Shown in pieces: positions 33,859 through 49,000 of a stretch of 64,000 nucleotides of DNA (positions are counted from its first letter, which is position 1; each line of letters opens with the position of its first letter). Where the stretch lies: the NCBI RefSeq assembly GCF_018446385.1, contig NC_056003.1, positions 26,347,198-26,411,197 of the forward strand. Direction: 5' to 3'. The translations under genes were made by a program, and so were the position numbers. Under the pieces are notes generated by a model that saw only the letters and a program-made list of their open reading frames with translations, searched no databases and was not told the origin of the DNA. This stretch comes from Zingiber officinale. Its lineage: Eukaryota > Streptophyta > Magnoliopsida > Zingiberales > Zingiberaceae.

Positions 33859-33899
33859 GTGCGGAAGGAATTTGAGAAGACGACGATCGATGTGCATAT

Positions 33900-35507
33900 C
33901 GAGATCCTTGAATGCAGTGGAAGTCATGAGAAGACAAATGCATTATTGCAGATGATAAAAGCTATCTGTCCAAAGCGGGGTGTTTGAATGCATTTAAAAG
34001 TTATTGTAAATATAAGACAACCAATAGATCGATTAATAAACATTAATGTTGATTATGAAGGTATTAAAATTAATGCATTTTTAACATTAAAATAAGGATT
34101 TGTTTGATTTAAAATAAGAATATACCCGTTGATATTTTGTTTAAATTTAGTCGAGCATTTTTAATATTATTATTTTTATTTTTCTGTAAAACATTTCTTT
34201 TTTTGTTATTGAAAAAGATTTTTTTTCTTTCTGCAATTAATTTTTTTCTATATTAATAGAAAATTTCCTAAATCCTAATATATATATAAATAAATAAATA
34301 AATAAATTTTTGAGATAATCATATATTCTAATCCCAAAAATGTTCAGTTAGATGCAATCTCAATTAAATTTATCACAAATGATTTTCTAATTAAACATGA
34401 ACTATAGGTAAAAATATCACCTTGTCTTACTTCAGAGGAGAATATACAAAAATAAATAAGAAGGATTTAATTAAATAAATTAATCATATGTATTAAAATA
34501 AATAGGAGGTGTGATATAAAATGACTACAGAATTACAGTAATTAATTTGGATTAGATCTATCAAATTGATCTATCCGGTCAATTAATTTAAATACATTGG
34601 ATTAGAATTTTATTAATCCAAATCTATTGCTCGATCCACCTAAGCTCACGACCTGCGTGAATCAACCTATGACAGACTTAGGTTGACCCGTGTGTTAAAA
34701 AATACATATAAATCAAATTTTATATCAATTTATTATCTATTTTTAGTTACAATTTTAAAATAAAAATAATATTTTTTATAAAACATATTTATGTCGGTTT
34801 AAATTTAAAATAATTATTTCTGGATATAATAAAATCATTCTAAAATAAAATGTAATAAAATCTTTCTAAAATAAAATATTGAAGATATAAATTTAAAAAA
34901 AAACATTTAATGAGCCTATAGGTTGACTTATTTAACTCGTAATCCGTCCTAAATTAGATTGAATTAAGAATTTTTTAACTCCTCAAGATGACGAATCAAC
35001 TTGTCACGTACCCTCAAATGATTAATTTGTCATGAACCGATCCGCTCCATCACGAATGGATCCGTTAAGACCTCTATTCAGAATGGTCGTAGTAGCCAGA
35101 TATAGATTATTTATTTGGAAAATTTCATTACATCCCCCAAACTTTAACTACTTTTCAAAATGAACTCTAAAGTTCCAATATTCTCAAAATGCCCCCAAAG
35201 TTTTGAAATTTTTTATTTTACCCTCCAACGGCAACGATAGTCGATAGACATTGTTAAGTTGCTTAATGGAAAGATGATGTAATGATTTTTAACTCCAAAA
35301 TGATGCAATATGTTTGTCATTCCATTAAAAGACATTGATTTGGGCCTCACGCTCAAGATCTTGACGTAGATGCAGATGGCGACAAGGTAGTCGTCGGAGT
35401 AGCGACCATAAAAGTCACAAAGAATGATAGCAAGTCGAAGTTAAAGCAGAAGGGCAAGGGTTCTTTGCAGCCAAACGGACCATAGGTCAACTTTTGGTAG
35501 TGAATTT
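33900..35507. other. AT-rich intergenic with an (AAAT)n microsatellite
   Basis: No gene was found. A TATATATA run followed by six AAAT units lies at about 34278-34306. Confidence 0.6.
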
Positions 35508-35516
35508 ACTTGATCG

Positions 35517-35695
35517 TATTCAGGTGGGATCCTTTGGTCTACATTTTACGGACCAAAAGATGAATCACAAATGGTAATTGATCTATTTAGATGAATTTCA
35601 CCTGTTTAATAGATGAGACCGGGTCTATTTAAATTGACCAATGAATAGAATGGTCCATCTTTGACCGCAAAGTACGGTCTAAGAATCCGCTCTCG
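35517..35695. mobile_element. Mutator-like MITE, second copy (179 bp)
   Basis: This is related to 17293-17464. The inner end motifs are GGGATCCTTTGGTCTAC and GTACGGTCTAAGAATCCGC, and the middle again includes AATTGA...AGATGA-type inverted segments. Imperfect 9-bp direct repeats, ACTTGATCG and ACTTTATCG (35508-35516, 35696-35704; 8 of 9 match), flank it, consistent with an older Mutator-type insertion. Confidence 0.7.
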
Positions 35696-35869
35696 ACTTT
35701 ATCGCCACTTCGTTGGTCGAACTCTTCGTAGCTAGATGAAAGATACTCATCTGGCTCACGAGTAATTTGAACAAGCAAATTTAGATCGTTAATAAAGAAA
35801 TAAATTAATGGTGATAAAGATATATATTGTTACCAAACAAAGATTTCTCACCGTTCTGTGTGTTACTAA

Positions 35870-36260
35870 AGAGCGTTAGTACCGAACCCCAGTGTTGGTC
35901 CTCCGACGTTAAGTCAATAATCGATTTCAAGAGGGGAATAGCAAGTAGAATAGTGGCAACAAACATGTAAAACTTGTAGTGTCAAGTACCTACGCCGGTA
36001 GATAGAGAGCTTTTATAGTGTCACTGTTGTGTCTATGCATAAATTTCGAAGCACTACCAAAAAAGGGTAACTCATAAAGTGACGTTGACATCTTTCATAA
36101 AATGAGCCTGCAAATCTCTGCGATTTGATAGGCTGGAAGCTTCGAGAATACTTTTTACCTGCAAAATATTCTTTGTCCTCCGTGATACAAAATACCAAAA
36201 GGAATACAAGTTCATTGGGTTAAAGAGCCCACTAAACGTTTATTTGATAACCTGACCGAG
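35870..36260 (-). mobile_element. Ty3/gypsy LTR-type fragment
   Basis: CCAGTGTTGGTCCTCCGACG, followed by GTCAATAATCG and TTTTATAGTGTCACT, matches the layout at 29850-29970 (GGCTCTCCGACGTTCAAGTC, TTTTATAGTGTCACT). It has the same family and orientation as the other fragments. Confidence 0.6.
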
Positions 36261-37038
36261 CCTTTCAAGTATCCAAACCGGCCCTTTCATACCAAAAATA
36301 ATTTTGAATTTAGTTTATCACGGACATAACAGTGATATTCGATGTCCCTCCACCCACTCGCCCCGCCAAACACAGTTACTTTCCAGTTCCAGATGCATTC
36401 ACATGGTTCCTTTGTTCTTCAGCTACTTTACCATGTCGATAGAAAAGAATCTAAAGTACTCCTTTATGACATGGTATTTATACTGTTTTCAAGATCTATA
36501 AAAACAAAACAGTACATTTACTGAAACAGGAAAAGAACACCAAACCGCAGTGCTGTTTCTGGGATCGAATGGTCGACTGTGCCAATCGAGGCAGTGGCTT
36601 AGCTATTATGCTCTAACAAGTGTATATTGTGTAACTTACAAGGCCCATTAGTTACTATTACAGGTCCCCTTGTACTGAAGAGAATCAGATGTACAATATC
36701 TGATTGAAAAAAAAACAAGCAGGATCAGTTCCGAGTCAGATATACATAAATCAATGGACGCGATAATGAGATGAATCTATTCGCTTGTCCATAATTTAAC
36801 AACTGATCACTGCAAGTAGAGGAAATTCTTTAAACTCCTCTAATTTCTTCTAACATGTTTCTGTTCTTTCACAAGCCTTGCAATGGGCACATAACCTAGA
36901 AGATCACGGACACTATTTTCTGGCTGCCATATCGTAAAACTAGATCCTGCCATATATGGCACAGGCCAGTGGAACAGGCTTATGGAATGTTTCTTTATAG
37001 ACAGAAGCAAATGATGCTGAGGGACATCGAATAGTGGT

Positions 37039-40000
37039 CTATCGATGATGTTCACACATCTGGCATGTCCTGGTGGATTTGGGGTTGGCATAGGTGCAGT
37101 GATCACAAGACCAGAGGTTGCTATCATCCATGCTGCGGCTGGGACCAGCTGATTTAGAGCTGTTTCCGGTGGCTTTGGACTTGCCTCCCTTTGCCTTCGA
37201 ACCCAAACTCTTAGAGCTTGAACTCTTGCTGCAAGTGGCTTGGTTATTGGAAGAGCCAACATCCTTTAGACCAGTCTCCAAGGCTCGGACTAGATTCTCA
37301 AAGTAGTTGCGGGTCACACTAAGATCATGAGACAAAAAATGAATCTTACATCAAGAGGTCATGCAAGAAGTAAAATATAAAATGAAAACAGTACCATAAA
37401 ATTAAGTGAATTAAGCAATGCACAAATTATAATAAATTTAACAAATTCATGGAAAGGGATTTACAGGAAATCTTGGGATCTATTTCAGATCCATGTGGCA
37501 CAGGCTAGGAGATGAGCTATATTGCATTGACCTATGATACATTGTTCTAATATTGTTGCAATCAGGATATGCAATGAATTTCTTCTACGCAACAATCCCA
37601 TGCTCGCAAGACATGATGAATGAGGCAAGTATCACAAAATCTAACCACTTACAAGTAGACAACTTAAGTTTCACAATAGCTTATGCTATATAAGAATATA
37701 TAAAAATTTTGGACCAATGCGGAACTCCAAATTCCCTATCATGCCAAATGAGGGTTAAAACAAATGTACCTGGTCAAGCCAGCTAACTTGGTACGAAAAT
37801 CATTGAAATCATTCATTGGAATTTGTGCATCAAGGTATATTTGGAGCTCCTTCTCAGCACACTGATGAAGGCGTTCCAGTCCAGACTCAGCTTCACCTAA
37901 AAAGGAATTAAACATGATTATTTCAATAATGGCATGCCTTGTTGCAGCCAAAGTAAAGGTAGAGGCATATGGACCTTGCAAATATTCAAAGAACTGCCTC
38001 TTGGCGTGTTCATGCTCAGGTAGGTAAAACCCGTAGGCATACGTCCATTTCAACACCCGCCTACACTCCACTATCTGATATTGGCAACAAGAATTCTCTT
38101 ATGTCAGAATGTCAGATGAATGAACCAGAAGGATACAATTTTTCACTCAAGATACCTGTAGCCAGGCTTCTATTATGAACTTAAGCTGCGATTCTGGTTG
38201 GCTTTGCTGGTCGCTAAGCTTCTCAAGCTGAAACAAGAGGAACTGTTAGCAGGATACTGGCGCATCAGAAAGATTAGTATTACAGCAAGCCAGCCCTTCA
38301 GGTCGAAATTATTAGCATACTCCACAGTCCACACCTCCAAGTCATGCTGGGCCCTCGCCCTTAGTAGGCATGCATGGTAATAAATAGGTGCAGAACATAA
38401 ATTTTCCAAGAAACCCAACAAATGCAATCAAATCTTTACCTTTTCATTTTGCATGCTATGCAGATCTGAAAGTGCCTTTTGCCTTGACTGCAAATAAAGG
38501 AAAATTATTACAGAATGACATAGAGAATTGTATTTTATTATTTTCCAGGAGCTGGAACTGGCATAAAAAGAGAAAACTAAATTAGTGACTTAAAATCCAT
38601 GAGAATACAAATTCTTTAAGTGCTTGGGGCTAAAACTAATGGGGCATGATGCCAGTGTAGCATAAGAATGAAAAACATTCAAACTGTCCAATATAAAAAA
38701 AGCATTGCAGAATCTATTATCTAGCAGTAAATGTGCTTCTCCTTAAGAAGGCTTCTCTAGAGAAGAGAAGTTTTCCAGTATCACAATTCCAGAAAATATA
38801 CTGCCCAACACCCACTGAGACGATTATGGTATATGTTATCAGTTAGGCTTCTCAAACTAACTCAAGTTATCTAAAGATAATGACAGTGACAGAATATATT
38901 CACCTTTCAGAGATTATTTCCTTGGTTCAAAAGACAAATTGCAACCACAGATACTAAACCATATTTTAAAACTAACACCAACTTGACAACAGGGTTTCAT
39001 TGTGCAATCGTTTGTGTAAATGCATAGGTGTTCATATCCCTGGGACGGAAGACACCAAGAAATGCAAGAGTCAATTGGCTTAGATTTTTATTTTCCTTGT
39101 GTTAAATAACTAACTTTAGAAATCACAATGTTATTTTGCCAGTTCAAATTTTAAATTCAAGAAATACGAACTTTCACTTCTCATGAGAAATTAAAGTTTA
39201 AGGTAGAATAATATTTCGCTAGAGAAGGAAACATCAATTGGGCAACTTCTAATGACTTCTTTATCAAGCAACACAATGTGACATGACGATCAAACTTGTT
39301 AGCTAGCTTTCTCAACCCTGTTAGCCTTGCTTGCACAAGCTACCATTAGACGCCACTTTTTAAGATGGTTATATCAAGAAAATTTAACTTGTTACAAAAC
39401 TCAAACCTCTTAAGCTCTTAGTTAGCTAGTATGTTAGTTGATCATTAGAGATGACAAATAACACAACGATTTCTTCGAACTTTGTCACACACTAACAAAG
39501 TGACAATCAATCTATGGGATTTTGTTCTCTAATAGAGCACTAAAATTGAAGCTGCGTGTATGGAAAGTTATACATATTAGTTCAATAAGAGATTTTACCA
39601 ACTTGGTCACACCAGTTGCTCAACCCAGAAAACTTCATATATAGAAAGTCACCCTATACTCCACCTTTGCACTCAATCTGACAACAACAATCTTCTTGGC
39701 TCAAATTACCTCTCAAAAGGATGCAATAGCTTAATGCAGATCTTATATTTGTGGAAGAATTTGCTGAATCACATCAATGTATACTAAAATCTAAAGGTGG
39801 TGCCAATTTTGATACAAGAGACCTTTTTCCTAAGCATTCTTCAGGTAGCCTACAATTTTAAGGGGAACTGTAAATCATCACAGCATAAAGCTTCAAGAAA
39901 CTAACTCATTACTCTCACTGTCAATGCTATGTTCAATCTTACAACTGCAGGATAATTCAGTTTCCCAACATATCTTTTGTTGGTGCAACAATCATCTCAA

Positions 40001-43000
40001 GTGGTTAGGTTTGTGATTTAAATGTATTTGGCAAAGATTTAAGTTAAGTTCGACCCATGTTTTTGAAATATGTATCAAGTATACAAGTGCATAGTAGAGT
40101 GCACATAGACGCTTAGAGAGCTCGGTGACTTGACACAAACAAATTGTTTTAACAGAACTCGGGTGTAGTGCTAAATATGCAAAAGTTCGCGTTACAGGGT
40201 CCGACTGTAACGTATTAGCAACGACCGCTATATCTCGAACTTGGGTGTAGTGTTAAATAGGCAAAAGTTCTCACATCATAGGTTGGATAAGAACAAATAT
40301 GATAAGAAAACTAATAATCTAAGATTTGGAACATGGAACATAAGAACTCTCACGGGTAGATCAATGGAGGTAGTAAATAATGATTAGGAGAAGAATTAGT
40401 ATTTTGTGTATACAAGAGACAAAATGGGTAGGCGAGAAGGCAAAGATGATAGAGAATATAGGTTTTAAGTTATGGTACACTGGAAAGAGTAAAGCAAAAA
40501 TAGAGTGGGTATTATTGTAGATAGTTTGTTAAAGGATGAAGTTGTAGGAGTAGTTAGAAAAGAGGATAGAATTATAGCCCTTAAGATAATAGTGGTAAAA
40601 AAAACTATAAACATAATTAGCGTATATGCACCGCAAGTAGAATTAGATGAAGCTACTAAATCAAGGTTTTGGGACGACTTAGATGAAATATTATAAAATA
40701 TTTCACCAAATGAAATGATTTTAATAGCAGGTGATCTAAATGGGCATGTTAGAATGAAAAATGAGGAATATGAGAGAGCATATGGGAGTTACGGGTTTGT
40801 GACGAGAAATGAGAAAGGGAAAACTATATTAGATTTTACGATAGCATATGACCTTATATTAGCTAATACGTTTTTAAGAAAAGAGAACACCTCACATTCA
40901 AAAATGGAAATAATAAATTGCAAATTAACTTTTTTATGGTTAGGAAGAAGGATAGAAAGATTTATAAAGATTGCAAAGTCATCCATGGAGAAAGCTTAAC
41001 TACCCAACATAGGTTAGTAATGTTGGATATACGCCTCAAACATAGTATCAATAGAAAAAAAATATATACGACTCCTAAAATTAAGTGGTGGAAGTTAAAG
41101 GATAGGAAGCAAAATATATTTAAGGAGAAGGTAGAAGTACAAGTATTAGGTGAAATATACGATGACTCTAATACAACATGAGATAAGATGATATCAAAAT
41201 TGAAAATGATAGTTAAGAATGTACTCGGTGAGTCAAAGGGACATGCACCACTAAGTAAAGATTCTTGGTGGTGGAATGAGAAAATACAAGAGAAAGTGAA
41301 GGAAAATGAATAGTTTATAAGGAATTATATATTCGTAAGAATGAGGAAAACTTTAAAAAATATACAATAGCCAAGAAAGAAGCTAAGAAAGTAGTGAGTG
41401 AAGCAAAGAATGAAACTTTTAAACGATTATATCAAAAATTAGATACAAAAGAAGGGGAAAGAGACATTTATAGAATAGCTAAAGTGAGAGAAAGAAAAAC
41501 AAGAGATTTTATCCAAATAAAACATATTAAAGATGAATATAATAGGATATTAGTAAATGATAGAAAAATAAAAGAGCGGTGGAAGAGGTATTTTCATCAA
41601 CTTTTAATGAAGATTTAGGTGACCAACTTAACTTAGGTAATTTAAGTAGGTCAAATGAACATAGAAATTTTAATTTTTATCGTAGAATTCAAACTTCAGA
41701 AGTAGAGCAAACATTAAATGAGATGCACAATGAAAAAGCCGTTGGATTAGATGATATTCCGATAGAGGTATGAAAGTGCCTAGGGAAATAAGGTATTGAA
41801 TGACTTATAAAATTATTTAACATGATATTGAAAATGAAAAAAATGTCTGATCAATGGAGGATAAGTACTTTAATTCCCTTATATAAAAACAAGGGAGACA
41901 TACACAATTGTGCAAACTATAAGGGTATTAAATTAATGAGTCATACCATGAAACTTTGAAAAAAAAAATAATAGAAAAAGATTAATAAAGAAAACCACAA
42001 TAACCGAAAATCAATTTGAGTTCATACTTGGAAGGTTGACAATAGAAGCTATACATCTTTTTAGACAATTAATTGAAAAATATCGGGAGCAAAATAAGAT
42101 CTACACTGATATTCATTGACTTAGAAAAAACTTATGATAGAGTCGCAAGAGAAATTATATAGAGAATTCTAGAAAAGAGAGGTGTTAGCGTAACATATAT
42201 TAAACTAATTAAGGATATGTACGAGGATGTAACAACCAGAATAGAGACTTCAGGCGGAGTAACTGAAGCATTTTCAATAAAGATAGGGTTACATCAAGGA
42301 TTAACTCTAACTCCCTATTTTTTACACTAATTATGGGCGAACTCACTACGCACATTCAAGACATAGTATCGTGGTGCATGTTGTTTGCATATAATATTAT
42401 TTTGAAAGATGAAACACGAGAAGGAGTAAATGCTAAACTAGAATCTTAGTGGGAAATACTAGAAGAGAAAGGTTTTAAGCTTAGTAGATTAAAGAGAATA
42501 TATAGAATTTAAGTTTAACAATATTAGAAGTAATGAGACAATTGTTAAGATAGGAGAGAACGAGTTGCTCGGAACCGAGATATTTAAATATTTAGGGTCA
42601 TTTTTGCAAAACAATGGAGGGATTAAGAGAGATGTCTTACAAAGAATACAAGCATGATGGTTGAAATGTAGGGGAGCATCGAGTTTTTTATATGACCGTA
42701 AAATACCTCTAAAACTTAAACGTAAGTTCAATAAAACCAGAGTTAAACCTGCTATGTTATATGGAGCTGAATGTTGAGCTATGACTCGAGCACATAAGCA
42801 GAAGATGAGAGTTGTAGAGATGAGAATGTTATGGTCGATGTGTGGACATACGAGGATGGACAAATAAGAAATGAGAGCATTAGAGAGAAAGTCGGAGTTG
42901 CATTTATTGAGGAAAAACTCCAAGAGACACGTTTAAGATGGTACGGCCATGTATTTAGACTACCAATAAATGCTCCTGATGTGAAACTATAACAAACACG

Positions 43001-46000
43001 CATATCAAACGAGGAAGAGGAAGACCAAAAAAAGACTTAGTTAGCAACAATAAAACAAAATAAAATTTATTTAAGTATAAACGATGATATAATAAGAAAT
43101 AGAGCTCAATGGTGTAAAAGGATTCATATAGTCGACCCCACCTAGTGGGATAAGGCTTGGTTGTTATTGTTGTATAATTTGATACGTTGGTTGGATTGTG
43201 GTTGGTGGTTTAGAGGTTCATATCAAGGTGAACTTGGAGGTGAGGAAAAGGATGACACATTGCTAAAGTAAGGAATGGTGAAATTGAAGCAATCTAAGAT
43301 AAAGGTGAAAAGTGTCTAACTAATCCGCTCCACAAACCTAGTTATATCCCTTAGCTACTATTTGTGCCTTCATGTTTAATAAATCCACAATGTCGGTTGA
43401 TGACGTCTTTACTATAAATATCCATTTGTAACCTAAGTGGAATTGTGGATTTGTTAGGAGAAAAAGGTACCAAATTCCATATAGAATAAGCATATAATAT
43501 CCCATCTCCTTTCCTCAACTATATCTTGTCCTCACACTGGATGCAAGAGTGCCTATGAGACAAACTTAAGAATAGAATATGAAGCCAATGAAGACATGAA
43601 GGGAAAGGGAAATGAGATAAGTGGTAAAAAATTATGAGCACTTTTCTAAAAAGCAAAGCAAGGATGCAAATTAGATTTAGAATAAGAGTTAATGCTAGGC
43701 AAGCATTAGAGTCTTGCAGTTGCCTACTGTAGGTCCTTAATGGTGAATGATCTGGTATTAACAGTATTGTGGGAGAAGGTAGTAGAATTGACAATGGTGT
43801 TAGAACTAAAAACATCTCAGTTATAGACTCTAAAGTAGATGATGAGTTTAAAAAGAATGGAATCTACTTGAGATTCATAGAAAATGGAAAACCTATGATA
43901 TAATTTTCTTGCGATAATAATATGATATGGATAATCAAGGAGATTTTCAAGAACTCCTTGATAGTTGGTTTTAAATTCAAATAAAATTTTTGTATACCCC
44001 TTGATCTTACAAATCTACATTGTGGTATAAAGTTTTTAAAAAAGATGGGCAAGTTTTGACAATAAGAATAATTGCAAATGAGAATGACTAATTTAGTTCT
44101 CTGTGGAAGAGAAATTTAGGTATGTGGAGAGAGAAGGTACATGATTTGGAAAAAATAGAGCATACTGCGCTATTTGGGACCCAAACTCATGTGCTCCTTT
44201 TGGGAGATCTGTCAAATAAAAATGAAATAGAACAAAATTAATAGAAAGGATTGAAGAGTTGAAAGCTCACATACCGACTGATTAGTCGCCCATCGTTCAT
44301 AGTAATGGGTGTATCTCTCAAGAGAATTTTTAGCCATTTCTCTTCTCCTTTCAGATTCATCATACTGGAACCAGTTGCAAAGGAAGAAGATATACAAAAT
44401 GGTCAAGAATGTTAAAAGCTTCCTGCTGCAAGAAAGCAAGTAAAATGATGAAAAAAAATATACCGCTCCTTCCTGCTTTGCAGCATCATAGCGATTACAT
44501 GCATAGAAGCCACCAGTCCTTTCTCCATGTTCTGACCATGAGCCAAGGCATAGCCTACAAGAAAACTTATCATGTGGAAAAAATGCACAAGGTAGAATGA
44601 CGACATTATGAGTACACTGGATTTCTGAACATAAGATTCTTACCAACAGAACTCAAATTTACAAGGAGGTGTGCAGGTTATATGCATACATCCTTGGTTT
44701 TTCTCAATTGGGCGCTTGCACTTTGGGCAGGGTTTTGAATTTGCCAATATCCTACAAATGAGAGAAAAGATACATGAAAAATTAAATAAGCAAATGAGAT
44801 AATAGATTTATGTGTAAGAGAAAAGAAAAAAAAAACTAAGCTTGATTCAACACCAAAATGAAACAAGGTTCATAAAAAAAATTCTGGACAACTTAAGTAT
44901 CATAACGAGAGCAATAAATACCATTTATAATCATTATCTGTACACTTTTGTAGTCTTTTCATTATCTAAAGTTAAGGGATATTTCAGATTGGATGAGCCA
45001 ATTTTGCCTATGTTAATTAAGTTAATTAACAATATCAATGGTATCAGTGTTATCGTCATTTTTATACACATAAATGGAGGACATAATTTCATAGATTTTA
45101 TCTAAAATAATGTTTATTCATTTTTTACTTCAATGCGTGTCAAGATGAATTTATATGTTTTACACCTATAATCTTATTCCAATTAGCTTATTTACTTATA
45201 AAAATGAAAGTAAAAAAATATATAATCAATTGCATTAGAATTTGAAAGAAAAAAATCTATAAAAAATAATAAACATTACTTGAATTCCTCTTAACACATG
45301 TCGTAATGTGCTAAGGCATGCCAAGGTGTCAACACAACACCAATACCCATTGGTACAATTGGCACAAGTGATGTAAGAGAAATTACCCTATGTCTTTTAG
45401 TGTCGAGTTTTGATAATTTACCAAAATGATATGTTTTGTTCATGTCATTCAGTATGGTACATATTTTAAACCATGAACTAATTTTATGGTTTTTAGGTCA
45501 TATAAGTATAAATTATTAACTTATGTAAAAGTATATATATGACGACCTGGTATATAATGAATCTGATTAAGGTTAAATGTTATAAATTAATAATTTATTA
45601 TTAACTAAGCTAAACTAATATTCTAACAGGTTACATATAATTAGTTGCTATTAATATCATTTTAAATTGATATATCATAACAAAGTCTTAATCAAAATAA
45701 TACGTTTATAATTAACATAAATCAAATCATCAATAAGTTGTTAATTATTATTAAATAACTTAAATTAGTAATAAGAATAAATTAACAATCTGAAAATTGT
45801 TAAATAACATTAATAATATCACTAATTTATTTTAGATAATAAATATATTGTGAATAATATATTTCATTTTGGAAGATAATATAGTACTTTAAAAAAAGTA
45901 GATATTACTAATAATTTAGACAAAAAAACATGTTTATAATTAATTTGAAATATTATTAATGTTACTAATCATCTTTAATTTACAACTAAATATTATGTAA

Positions 46001-49000
46001 TTATTATATTTACATTTCAATAGCTATTATCATTTATGCAGGATAAAATATGAAATACTGCTCTCAGTTGCATGTGAAAGAGAGAGAGTGATATTTATAG
46101 GTTCGCACATGCTATTTGATAGTAGTCTCTCATGTAAAACAACATGCTGTAGCGCAATGTACTTGTAACTATATTGATGGCTACACAACTATCTGTTGCA
46201 TTAGCTTGTAATTCAAATTGTTGCATAGATGATAATGCATAACTGCTACTACCATTGTTGAATTATACTTGTTGTTGAGCCTTATTTATACTTATTTTCC
46301 TATTTTGTTGTATTCTTACTTTGCACATTAGGGTCCATTGTCTGTTTGCCTTCATTTTCAGGGTAGATGTCACGTTAATTGTACTATCCATTGGAACTTG
46401 TTTTATTTGCCAGATAGAGGTATATGATGTTAGTTATGTTTGTTGACACTAATAGTTTGTCCATTTTAATATCACGAGAGGAGGGTGACATCTAGCCAAT
46501 GATCAACATCTACAATTTGGTAGATGGACCCCAGGCAAGGTGTGGCACTCATACAAGGTAGAGTAGGAAGTTCATAGGAACGTGTAAGTACCAAGCCCTC
46601 ATTCTAAATTCCTATGAAGTTCTGGGACATGATTAGGTTGTCCTACTAACTTCTACATAGTATCAAAGTTTGGTTTGTTCACTAGCCTGGCAAGCAAGCA
46701 AGAGCATTGCACAACATTGCTTATTCTCACATGGTAAAGTAGGTCTGGGCACCAAAATGCATATATCTTTTGGTAGGAAATGGATAGCCCTCCTGAGCTT
46801 CGACAATGATTACAAAATTGTGTTCCTTTGATTGTTAACCTGAAAAGTAAATCTACTCAAAGACTTCCAAGATTGATGTTTATGTCTTAAGAGGTAGATG
46901 TGGCATTTTTTTTTTTTAGTCTTTGACGATGAAGTGTCCCTGCACCACATTGTATGTAAGGCAATTCCCTGCTCAGAGCAGGGACAACAAGGTTATGTCC
47001 TTCCCAATGGTGGGAGTGCTATTATATAGATTCAAACAGATGATCTTTAGTAGAAATTCCTCCAGAGGTATTACCACTAAACTAAGCAATTGTTAGAAGA
47101 TTTGAAATTTTTAATAAGAAAATTATTGTAGAGTAAAAATATTCAACTAATAAACTTTAGTTATTGAAAACATAGAGAAGCAAAAAATTTGCTCTTCCCA
47201 AGGCCTACCAGTTCATATTCTCAGATTCAGCACTGTTTTTTAATATCCATTTTGCGACTGTATCACAATCAACTGGTCGATGAGCTTCCTCAGTGCACTG
47301 TGTTAGCATTTGACCAACCTCAAAAGTTAATGCAAACAGAAACTAGATAAATAAAACATAATCGTAGACACTCAAGGAATGCGTACATTCCAACAGAAGC
47401 CATACGAGCAATTGCAGCAAACATCAAAGCTTCCACTGCCAATTATATACTCAACTGCAAATTCACAACCAGGAGCAGGACACCATTTTGTCTGCACATG
47501 GGAAAAATTATGAAAATGCAAAATCACCCATAAAGATTTCATCATGTTTTTGCAGATCGAGAACTCAGTAAAGTTTTCATGTCCCTAAATTAGTTGTCTC
47601 TGTAAATGATATTTACATTTGATAAGAACGGCAGTAAGATAAGTGTACCTTTCTGTTGTCTTCAATGTAAGATCTTAGAAGATACCGAGAATACTTCTCT
47701 TTATCTTCATGGGTTGCCAAGAGATCAATCATGTCTTGGCCAACGGCAGCACCACAGGATGGATCAGGACACCTTAACATTAAGCATCCAGGGCCATCAC
47801 TTATTGATGTGCTAATGTAACCTGAAGTACAGGTAATTGAAAGTTAAAATCTGGCAAGATTAATGACAGTTCATTCGGGAAAAAAACTTTTTCGGACATC
47901 TAAATATGAACTTGTAGAATATATTCAAGCTTTTTAGCTATTTTTCATGCAGATAGACCAAATGACCAATAAGCTAGAGCATCGCTTACACAATCAAGAT
48001 GTTTTGCTTCTAATGTTTTTGATATTTAGTTCAATATGACCTATAATCAAAGTATCAAACATCATTAGGATATAGATGGAAGGAAATTTGAAATCTACTG
48101 ATAGTAGGAGAGATAGTGACAAAACAAATTCCTTTTGTTAGCACTTCTACCACATGACGTTTGTTGTCACAAGCTACTTTTAGATATACAGCGCTGTTGC
48201 ATGAGGGAGAAGAATCTGGTCTGGTCATTAGGATCAGAAGATTCAAATTTGACTTACTGAGTTTGTAACTGACACAATCTGGGGAAGACAAAGTCAGACT
48301 ATGCTATACGTTTGTATGGTAATTTTTTCTGCTAAACGCTGCCTTTGAGAATGGTTAAGATTTTGATGCTGAGGAATTGGGGACTCAAGCAGGGAGTAGT
48401 ATGCATTGTTGGTCTAATTTCTGGTATTTTTATTTCTTCTTTGATGATTTGGGTGGGTATAAGGCCTTTCTTCAGAGGTCTATGGTTTCTTGATGGTGCT
48501 CCTCTATCACTGATTCTTGAAGGCCTTTTATAGGACCTTAAATTGAGCACATTGATGAAGTGTCACTTGGGTTCAACTGTGAAGGCTTCCTCTAGATTCA
48601 ATTCATAAAAAATATTACCTCCAGTTGCTATTATTGTAGGTAGCTTGGTGAAAATTTATCAGGTTGCCATCTTAAGGTTCAGGCCTAAGCTTGCAAGAAG
48701 AAGCCTATGTCACAAGGTCTGAGGATTGAAGTTGGATAGTAAAGTTCTTTCAATCTATAGCATATAAAAATGAGATTAATTTTTATTATTCGAATGAGGA
48801 AGACTAAAAAAGACTTGGTTAACAACAATAAAACAAGATAAAATGTATTTAAATATAAATGATGATATAGTATGGAATAGAGACAAATGGCGTAAAAGGA
48901 TCCATATAGCCAACCCTACCTAGTGGGATAAGTCTTGATTGTTGTTGTGGTAGGATGGAGCAAAAAAGTGATGTTGGGTTAAAGAGGGTGCAAGATAAGG

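Noticed and set aside
36050-36075. CACTACCAAAAAAGGG as a CACTA element end
   Set aside because: The CACTACAAGAAAA consensus is not kept, there are no subterminal repeats, and the surrounding sequence matches a gypsy LTR fragment.
42489-43003. 144- and 74-codon minus frames in intron 10
   Set aside because: They are antisense to the RTE reverse transcriptase remnant and have AT-driven Leu/Ser-rich composition.
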